A DNA stretch of 60,000 nt, taken from positions 8,297,858-8,357,857 of the forward strand of contig NC_049987.1 of assembly GCF_000003815.2 (NCBI RefSeq), in the 5' to 3' direction. The notes below the pieces were generated by a model that saw only the letters and a list, made by a program, of their open reading frames with translations, was not told the origin of the DNA and did no database searches. Positions 25,133-35,865 of the stretch are shown piece after piece. The first letter of the stretch is position 1. Every line of letters begins with the position of its first letter. The stretch comes from Branchiostoma floridae. Lineage: Eukaryota; Chordata; Leptocardii; Amphioxiformes; Branchiostomatidae. A program made the translations under genes and the position numbers.

Positions 25133-28100
25133 ATGTTTCCAACGACAGTATCAGCTGTACTTGTGGTGTTTTGGGTTGGACTGGCAGCAAGTGCGCCAGG
25201 TTGGTATATATATTTCGAGCAGACGTGCTTTAGTTCCCGCTGTATATATGAGTATACTTTAGACGTTAGCATATGGTTCACGGGTACAAATTATTCACTG
25301 ACAACTTCAAGATCTTTAAAGATGGCAACACTTTCCGTAAGTTACGTGTACACATTTGTAAGGATATTCAAAGGATATTCCACCATCAAGAAAAATATAT
25401 AGCATACACCTACTCCCCTTCAACTAGTGCCATGTTACTATTATGATTCCACACACACACACATACGAGGGGCGTTCAACAAGTAATAACTCTGACCCAC
25501 TTCCAGTTGTCTGATCTAGATGAAATTTTGCATGTGTAATGATTCATATCTCTATAGTTTATGTTGCAAAAAAGAGCTCTGAACTAATTTTTGATTTACT
25601 GGTGTTTAAACTGAGTTAGGTGTGAAATGGACCAGGTGTGAAATGGAGCCAGTTGAGCGTCGCGCAGTGATCCGGTTTTTGGCGACGCCTCAGGGGCAAG
25701 CCAAATGGTATATATTAGATTCAGTGTGCAAAAATTCTAGGAATTGCACAGGCATGCTAGGTATGTTTCCACAGGCATGCTAGGTATGTTTGCACAGGCA
25801 TGTATTGTATGGAATGTTAGCATCGATGAATGTGAAATGGAATTTGGGTCATGTCCTAGAAACGCTGCGTATCAGGAGGGATGGTTGGGTCAATTGCAGG
25901 TCAAATGATAGGGATATACAATATACCACAGGTAGACAGGATAGACTGATAGCCATATACCACAGGTAGACAGGAAATGTTACATATTAAGGTCATAATC
26001 TTGAATGATGGCAAATAGTAATATATTCAGAGCCAAATGTAATTTTCATTGCATATACTAAAGGTATATCAAGGCCACACACTGGCACACACAGTGTCAC
26101 ACAAACACACAACATCATATGCATAAATCAACATCATGTATAAAATACAATCACACAAACAAAGACAGATTGAAATTTACAGGCAGTACTGGAAATCCTT
26201 TGCATGTGGGATCAGGGGGATGGTTGGGTCAACTCAGGTCCACTGATAGGGAATGCCATAAATTATAGGAATCGTAGAGGCATGTTTCGAGGGGCATGTA
26301 TGGAATGTTAGCCTGGCATGTTTGCAGGCATTTATGGAATGTTAGCCTGCATGTTCACAGGCATGTATGAAATGTTTGCTTAGATGAATGTGAAATGGAA
26401 TTTGGGACATATTACAGAAAGGTGGGATCAGGTCGGTTGCTTGGGTCAGCTCAGGTCAACTGATAGGCAAAGTCATATACCATGGGCAGACAGGAAATAT
26501 TGAGGTAATAATGGCAAATGGAAATTATGTTCAGAGCCAAATGTAATTTTTCATGGCATATACTAAATGTATATCAAGATCACACACTGGTAAATAGTCA
26601 TATAAAACATACAAAAATCACAGCATTGATTTAAAGTAATTTCCTCTTGTATCAATGCCCAACACAGTTGTGACTGAAGGACATGATATCAAACCTCATA
26701 GTCATACAGACGGACAAGGTATTGATCACGTTAACTTCGTTGGTATGTTATAAAGGATATGCCTTCTCAAGCCATACACCATAGGTAGACAGGAAATACT
26801 TCATGCAGAGGTCATAATCTTGAACGATGGCAAAAGGTAATCATAACCCGAGTCTAATAATATTTTTCAAGCCCTATTATATTATGTCTTAGGTAGAAAA
26901 GTTAGGAAAGACTTATATATCAAGGTCACACACTAGTACTAATACACACACAAACACACATTCCAGTATCATTGGCTTCCTGATAAATGTCTATCACCTA
27001 TGAACTGTGAGCTCTGACTTGTTCATACACCACAGGTAGACAGAAAATACTTCATGTCAAGGTCATGATCTTGAATGATGGCAAATGCTAATCATATTCA
27101 GAGTTACAAAGAAAAATATTCTGTGTCCAATGTAAAATAAATTTAACAAATGCAAGGTCATGTGTGGTGGGCCGTCAAGCCAGCCATTGGTATTATCCTA
27201 GCCTATTGATATGATATAATCCAATACAATAGTAACATCTTTCAAATTCTGCTGTGTCAGGAAACTCTTCAGGACACATTCTTACAATCTTGCATTCGAG
27301 GGACATCGTGTTTGTGTAGAGTGTTAGGTGCAATTCATTTGCAATCTGTACCCTAATGGAGTAAATACTGTAGCGTTAATGTAAAAGAACCACTGCTCCC
27401 AACCCAACGGTGATCAGAATATATTACACATGGCATGGGGAATCTTAGTACATCCAAAGACTTGGTCATGAATGCAGGCTGATTCTACATGTTTGTATGT
27501 CGGGAATGCAGGCTGAATGTATGTCGGGAATGCAGGCTGGATGTAGGTCGGGAATGCAGGCTGAATGTAGGTCTGGAATGCAGTCTGAATGTAGGTCGGG
27601 AATGCAGGCTGAATGTAGGTCGGGAATGCAGGCTGAATGTAGGTCGGGAATGCAGGCTGAATGTAGGTCGGGAATGCAGGCTGAATGTAGGTCGGGAATG
27701 CAGGCTGAATGTAGGTCTGGAATGCAGTCTGAATGTAGGTCGGGAATGCAGGCTGAGTGTAGGTCGGGAATGCAGGCTGAATGTAGGTCTGGAATGCAGT
27801 CTGAATGTAGGTCGGGAATGCAGGCTGAATGTAGGTCGGGAATGCAGGCTGAATGTAGGTCAGGAATGCAGAATTCCAAACATTCCCAAGGTCTGGCATT
27901 CCTTTTGACACGTACCTGTATAATTGCAGACTGAACACAACAAATATACCATTTGGCTCGCCTCGTGGCAGCTAGTGGATGCTATATACTGTATCAGTGA
28001 CGGAGGTAAAAGCCAGAGGTAGATTCTTGCATCGACTATTATTGCTGTGGGTGGCAAAGACATCAATTGTGTGGACAGTTTAACCGTCCAGTTATCCAAA

Positions 28101-31100
28101 GGACTGGGACATTGCTGAGTAGGACATTCGTTTGGATTAGGTGCAAGAAAGTTATTCAAGGAAATCTTCAAGTACTGAAGTTTTGGAAACAGTTGGTTCT
28201 TTCTTAGTTTTTTTTCTTTTCCACTATACTCCTCACAATAACCCTGTTGTGTTCATTATAGAATTAGGGGAAGTGCATTACCCTTAATTAATTGCTGATA
28301 CATGTACAGATAGCTGATAGCAGTGCATTCCATTCCTGAGGGCTGGTTCGTTACATGTACCAGGAATATTAATAGTACATTTCTCTTGGCTGTAGTTTTC
28401 AGTTACAGGTACATTTGTAGGCTAGTGAATTGTGCCAGAGATAGTGCGATACATGACAAAGGTTTCAGTCGATTCCCGATTTCAGTTAACGTTATACTGT
28501 TATTGCTTTGGGTGGTGAGGACGTCCATTGTGTGGAAAGTTCAATCGACAAGTTACATGTATCCCAAGTACTGGAATATTACGAAGTCGAACAGCCATTT
28601 GGATTAGGTGCAAGAAAGTCATTCAAGGACTGAAGTGCTGTAAACAGTTGGTTCTTACTTTTTTTTATTCTCCACTATACACTGTAGTGCTGGCCGTAGG
28701 TTTGTGTTGTACCAGGGATAGTACATTTCTGCTGGCTGTAGTTTATGTTACAGGTGGGCTAGGTGCCAGGGTTAGTAGGACAGGGACTTTCTAATCTATG
28801 CATGCGCACCTACCTGCCAATCATTCCAATGCTATTTCCACATTTTGCACTGGTCAAAAAACCCTACAACACTCATCGTCGCCAGGCAATGTATTCTTTT
28901 CCATTGCCAATCTTGTTGTATTTGAAAGGACGCACACCAAAGGAGACTTTTGATGAAATGAAAGAAACTTATGGTGATGATTCCCCATCATATGACCTTG
29001 TAAAACGCTGGCATCCTGAATTCAAACATGGCTGGAAGTCTGTGGAAACAGCTCCCAGGCCTGGTCGTTCCTCTTCTGCCATTGATGAGGCATCTGTTGG
29101 AGGACCAACCTGGGGTGTCCTACAAAAACGGTGTCCAGAGATGTATCAAACGATGGGAGAAATGCATAACTCTGGGTGGTTCCTATGAAGAGTAAGACTA
29201 ATAACTGTGCCAAGTTTCATTAATCCCCTGCTATGGGAAATGAGTCAGAGTTATTACTTATTGAACGCCCCTCGTAAACGAACACACACAAACACTGTAA
29301 TAGAGGTTTTCTAAAGATTACTTTGAATGCCGAAATAATCGAAGTGTGCATTACTGATGCTGCATTGGTACATGTCTTTCAATCTCTTTGAATTCATGTA
29401 ACTATTTTCCCTCGTGTATCGGTATTATGGCATACAGAGGAATTCTGAGAGGTAATGTTACAACTCAATTTTTGGGACATGTGTTATTTTCATGATAATC
29501 TTTATATCTTAATCTTTTAATCTTCCTTTGGTCTTTTATATGTCCTGTGCTCGACACATCTAATGTGCTTCAGACATGGCTGCATAAACTTTGCGATAAA
29601 AGTATAAGTTTCCATATTTCATATATATTTTACATTACAGCACGAAGCTGCCAGGACAACAACGCCAACTGCGGCTACTGGGCGGGTATCGGGGAGTGCC
29701 AGGCTAACCCTAACTACATGCTGAGCTACTGTCAGCTGAGCTGTAACGTGTGCCCGACAGGTGGGATTTGTCATTGTACATGGAACACTCGCGCTTTTTA
29801 TGCGCATGCTTTGGTCACAATCGGAAAAAAGTTGCCCTGCTGTTCACGAGCTGTTTTTTTTTTAAATAACTTTCGGGCGTGATCTCTATTTGGGCCTGTG
29901 GGACACCCTACGCTACCGTTGTACGAGTTTTTTTTATTGTTGTTCTTGCTGCACGACACGGGCCCCGGAATGACTTTAACTCGGAGTTAAAAGCAACCCG
30001 GGGCCCGGTACCATGACTCCGTAAGTTAGACATAGGTCACATTTCAACAAAGGGGCCCGGCCGGGCAGCTTTCAGAAACGAAACATATGATATAAAAGAC
30101 ATCAAAATACACAAAATGTCAGCATAAGATTCATGGGCATAATCTGAGTATATGTGTAGGTATACATTTTAATTTTTCGTTTCTTTAAACATCCCGGACG
30201 GGCCCCGGTTTGAAAATGTGACTCAGGCCTTAATCGTGAGCACACTGAAAGGTACCCATCCGGCATCCGGTAGTCCATCCGAGCTAAAACAAAACCCGGA
30301 ACCCGGTAACAAATAGACACCGTAAGCTAACTATGAGCACACGGAGAGTTACCCATCCGGTATCCGTCAATCCACTGCGACAAATCTGTGGCCTTGGAGG
30401 CCAGCCGAGGCCTACACCCCTAACGAGCACCGGTGAAAATGTCACCAATGCATTACTTGACTCATCGTGTAGCATAGATCGAGTAAAAGAAGCACGTTAC
30501 GTGTAAGTAAAATGAAGTCTTTGTGGAAAAGGGGTTTAGATTTAGATTATCATCGACTTCAAAGACTACAGCAATGGCAGATCAGCATTCCATATTGAGT
30601 TGAGGCAAATTTTATCTTATCTCCAGCTCCAACTTGCTCGGATAACAACCAGCATTGTGGATATTGGGCCGGTATTGGAGAGTGTTCCGTCAACCCCAAC
30701 TACATGCTGGTGAACTGCCAGCTGAGCTGTAACGCCTGCGATGGTGGTACCAGTGGTGGTACCAGTGGTGGTACCACTGGAGGGAACAACGGAGGTATCA
30801 ATGCAGGTGACGACCTTTTCTATTGTCAATCAAACTGAACAGCCATCTCTAAGAAACCTTGCAATATCGAAATAACGACAAAAGGCATTTGGCCAGGTCG
30901 AAAAATCTTGACAATCTTCATTTATAAGCCATGCCTGCACGGTAGCTTATACCGTACTCTGTACAGTCCAGGTACTCAACAATGTGAGTTAAAATTAAAC
31001 CGGGGCCCCGTAGTTGTAAACACACCAAGAGGTATATCCTCACGTTATCCCGCAAACCAACCGCACATATTCAGATATTTGTGATACATCCCCCCCCCCC

Positions 31101-34100
31101 CACAGGCATCGGTAAAAGTTTGCCAAGGTGGTATACCGAACAATTTTTGTTCTTTCGATATTTATTTTAGCAATTGACTGTATACTGTTTTATAATAAGT
31201 TTCTAAACTTATATACAGTTGCTTCAGTGACTGCTTTTTGGCGTAATTTGCGGTGTATATCTCCTCATTCGCAGCTGCTTTGTACGATTTAAAGGAAGGT
31301 AATTTTTCTGTGTGGTAACGGTCGAAACTTGATGCGATGATAATCATATCAACATGGCATTAATGGAGATCCACGTATGAGGGTGACCTTCAAAACTCAC
31401 TAATACAGAAAAGAGACCCGGACAAGTTCTTCATAGTAATTCAAAGAGACATATGAAAGAGAAACTTATCTTATCATCTCAAGCTTTGAACATCGCAGAG
31501 CCCTCGTAAATTTCGCATAAGTGACCATGCGTTACCTATAGAATCCGGCAGGCATAACCGTACTCCTTTAAATGATAGAACATGTAAATTCTGTGACCAC
31601 TTGTATGTCGAAGACGAGACACATTTTTACTAGAGTGTATATTATATGAATACGAACGCCAATCCCTATTTAATACTTTACAATTAGAAAATAACTAAGA
31701 AAATGTCAAAATAAGACTTGTTTGAGTACTTGATGTTATGCAAGGACGATCATGCTATTGACACAATGTGTAAATATGTCTCCATGTGTTTCAAAAAGAG
31801 AGAAGAACATGTTTAGATCCAGCCATTAGAGATTGTAACACATAGTGTCTTTTCCATTTAGACTGGTTTAAAATCATTGTATAAGTTTGGTTTTTTCCTC
31901 TGCATCCATAAGACCACATGTGGTCCATTTATGCATTTAGCCCTCGGGCATGAATATGCAATAAAGATTATAAGTATCAGTAATTTTGATCTTATTGCAG
32001 GTCTGACATCGGAGTGCGTCTCTCAGGGCCGAGGGTGTGCACTGGACACCTGGGAGTGTAATCACGTCACGAATGTCCCGTATGACGTGCGAGGCTCCAT
32101 GTCACTGGACTACTTCTACCAGGTTAGTGCTTCAGGTTTGCAACATAAGACAACACTTTGCTTTACTGTAAATGCATTTAATTTCGCGGGGATTCAATTT
32201 CACGGTAGCTGGAAAAGGGACTTTTCGCGGTGGATTTAAGTTCGCGGTAACACCATAGACTGCAGTCTAATACCATAATAGACAAATGTTCGCGGTGGTT
32301 TTAAGTTCGCGGTGAAGTGGTCACCGCGAAAACCGCGAACATTAATCCACCGCGAACATTTCTGTATTTACAGTATTGCTACTGTACGTCCTTTGCTGAT
32401 CAACGCTTGACGACATTATTCTGTTTATATTGCAAACCCTGTGAAGTGTCTTATACTTATAGCGTGACACAACAGGCGTGTACAAAACAGTACAAGCTAC
32501 ATATTCCGTGTCTGAGGAGAGACACAATTTAAGACTGATTGCAGCTAGCTGCAGATTGTCCAGACCGCTGCAGCAACAGAGCACAATGAGCTACTACTGC
32601 AACTACTACACCACAAGCACGTTAAAGAACCCACTACACTTATGGAAAATTGATTGATCCACTCATACCGAGAAATACTATTTTTTGATGAGGGTGGTGG
32701 GTTCTTTAGTGTGCTTGCTTGAGGAGTGGCTCATGCAAGACACGGGATCTCCATTTAACGTCATATCCGAGGAATGGTCGGCCCTACCCAAAGCTGTATA
32801 CCTGAGTGAAGTGAGAAAAGTGGTGTTGTAACAGTGGTGTTCAAATACCGCCTACCGTCATTGCCCAACGGCTCTAGAGCTTTTGTGGCGACAGCGATAG
32901 TGGTAGAAATTGAGAGGGGCGAGTAAGAACATGCCGACACCCGGGAATCGAACCCGGGGCGGCGGATTACCAATCATGACCGCTATCGCTGTCCCCACAA
33001 AAGCTTGGGCAAGGACGGTATGCGGTATTTGAACACCACTGTTACAGCGTTAAGTGCCTTTCTCGAGGAGACAAGGTCGGTTGCTTATCAACGGATATGA
33101 ACCCAGGACCTTTGCGTTACAGGCAAGACACCCACACGAACGGACATTTAAAACTAATTTCACTTACGTCACGCTGTTTTCAGAAATACCTCCATGCCTA
33201 CGGAATCCCTATTCTTGGCTCTTCCGTTGTGCCGGACGAAGCCCTCCGGAGAGCGTGTTACGACGTGCTGTTCCTGTTAGCGGACAGGAAGGACCTCCGG
33301 GACTCCTATTATAACTACTATGGAAGAGCTGCCATCATGGCCGAAACTGAAGTAAACTTTCTTTCGTCTTTTTTCTTTGTTTCAAACTTCACTGGTACAA
33401 TATACTTACCTTACTTACTTATCCCCTTCCACTACTGGGATCTGTTCTGTACTAATACCCCCTCACATTAGGCAAATATCGATCGGACGACGAGTCTGCG
33501 AGCTAGCTCTAAATTACGAGGAGGCACGACCCTGACGGGAAGGGGGCAACTCTGCCATTACTTCGTCGGCAGCAGGGTCATGCCTCCTCGTAATTTAGAG
33601 CTCGCATACTCGTCGTCCGATCGATTATCGCCTAATGTGAGGGGGTATAAGGACAAAGCTGCGTCTCAGGTAAACCCTATAGCCAGTAGATCTCTTGCCA
33701 CAGTGCATTCTCATGCATGTATATTTAGGACTTCCTCGTTTCGTCTTCCCACAAGGACCATATGTAGGGCAACCTTTGGGTATACGGTCATATGGCATCC
33801 GTAGAAAATGGCCCAGCCATTTTAAATGGCTTCTGGTAGAAATTTCAGTACGCCAACAGTTTTTGTGAAATACATCACTTTCTTCATATCTGACTTTGTG
33901 ACTCTCCTGTCCCCAGAGTCGACAAAGTCTGTAGTTGATGGCGTTTTGTCAAAGAAAATTTCATTTCTGACTGTAGCTTTAACAATGTTTGTTCTGTTCC
34001 TCTGTTTCCCACAGGTGACATTGGATATACCCGAGCATTCAGATTTGGATGTGTCGTTCAACACACGTGCCAGAGGTCTGGGTGCCACCGTCAGCAGACC

Positions 34101-35832
34101 TGTGTCCACAGGGGCTGAAGAGAACGTGCTCTGCTATAGTTCAGACAGGTGATCATAGCATACAGAACAAAAATTGAAAAACATGCTCAATCACCTCCGT
34201 TGCTGAGTCGCCACCAAAAGGAAAACTACATCAAGTTTAACGGTCTAAGAAGAACATGCTCTGCTACAGTTCAGACAGGTGATCTAGGCATGCGATTAGC
34301 GACATGTCTATAGAATGCTACAGAAGAATGCTAACTTTAAGATACCCGCTTAATGACCTCCACCTCTGTGGCGTCACCAAAAAGAAAATTAAGCTGAGAA
34401 AAACGTGTTATGTAACAGCTCTGATAGGTGATCTAAGCTCTCATAAGTGACATGACTAAAAAAGACACCTGAAGTATACAGATTGAAGACATGCTCATTG
34501 ACCTTCGCCCCTGAGGCGTCACCAAATAGAAAATGAAGTCAGGAGATCTATGCTGCGATTAGCGGTTTGGCTATAAATGAAACATAAAACACAGCATACA
34601 GAAAAATGAGTAAAACATACTCAATACCCCCCCCCCCTTTGGCGTCACCAAAAAGAAAAATAATTCAGCTGAGGAAATCGTGCTCTACTACAGACAGGTG
34701 ATCTATGCTGAGATTAGCGACATGGCTATAAACGAGACATAAAACCAAGGAAGTTATAACCTCCTTGATAAACCATAGCATGCGGAGAGATGATAACTTT
34801 GAAATACATGCTTGATGACCTTTGCCCCTGATAACGCAGTTTTTTCAATATTTTGTTTTATCGGAATGTTCATATCCAATGAAACTACTGCCTTAAGAAA
34901 TCGTGTCTTTCTTCAACAGGTACAGGAGTGAAGACATCTTTCTGCACGAGTTCTCACACGGGATAGACTTGCTGGGAGCCCGACAGGTGATACCGGACTG
35001 GAGGTCCCGTCTGCAGGCGGCGTACAACAGCGCCAGGGCCGCCGGGCTGTGGGCTAACACGTACGCTGATGACACCATTGAAGAGTACTTTGCAGAAGGT
35101 GAGCGTTGTTACGGTAGCATAACACAGTTTGAGGCCTATAGAGAATTCTATAGTTAAAGACCACAAGGTGACTGAAATCAAGGTGGATGAAATTAAAGTA
35201 GGGTTTTCAGTTTCAGCCTACACAAACTACTACATGTTGAAGTCGAGGGTATAATTTATAAGATCACTGAGAATAAACAATCATTTATAGCTATCGTTTA
35301 TTCAAATTTTAGGCACTTTTTAAAATGGGGTCATTCGGGACCATGCGGGATTTTAGCCAACTCTCCTGGGCAGTCAGTTATAAAGGTCACGCGCATTGAA
35401 ACACCGAATTTCAAACATCAAGGTGTTATTCATACATATGATCTAAAAGTCGACCCATTATGCTACCATATAGCATAATTCATGCCCCGCTGTATTTTAC
35501 GTTAAAGTGTTTACAAACACTATTTCGGCCGCACTACATTTTTTTACCGACAAGTCATATGCCTACCACAAGGAACAGTGTTAGGCCCCTTAATCTTCAT
35601 TTCTGTTATCAACAGCGCAAGTGAGGATTCCCTCGCTAGGAGGTGGAAGTTCGTTCAACAATTCAAATGGACCTCAACAGCCTCGACCAATGGGCATCCA
35701 CAAGAAAGATGAAACTTCACCCAATACAATGCAAAGCCATGCACGTTGTCTTTACAAGAACAGTCCATCCAATGCCACCCCTGTCTATTGTTGGCCAACC
35801 ATTAGTGTCTTGTTTTAATATTGAATAAACCA

Positions 35833-35865
<33 letters not shown>

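Larger units (their letters stand above)
25466..29274 (+). mobile_element. Mariner element, catalytic core deleted, with 3.2-kb passenger
   Basis: Inverted ends of 34 bp with only 2 mismatches: CGAGGGGCGTTCAACAAGTA at 25466 and its complement ending 29274. TA flanks both sides (25464-25465, 29275-29276). Transposase scraps lie in order: MEPVERRAVIRFL at 25643-25681, the helix-turn-helix part LKGRTPKETFDEMKETYG with SYDLVKRWHPEFKHG and a PRPGR linker at about 28918-29100, and the C-terminus IKRWEKCITLGGSYEE with stop at 29145-29195 in a shifted frame. The D,D34D-type catalytic region between about 29100 and 29133 is gone. Between the first two scraps sits about 3.2 kb of foreign repeats. It lies in intron 1 of the metalloprotease gene. 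Confidence 0.85.

Noticed and set aside
27414-27938. Repetitive open frames on both strands
   Set aside because: Direct consequence of a 24-bp minisatellite; the product is a pure eight-residue repeat with no signal or flanking exon.
32925-32998. Functional tRNA gene on the minus strand
   Set aside because: The T-arm is convincing but the acceptor stem and anticodon arm do not fold properly, and it sits inside a foldback repeat.
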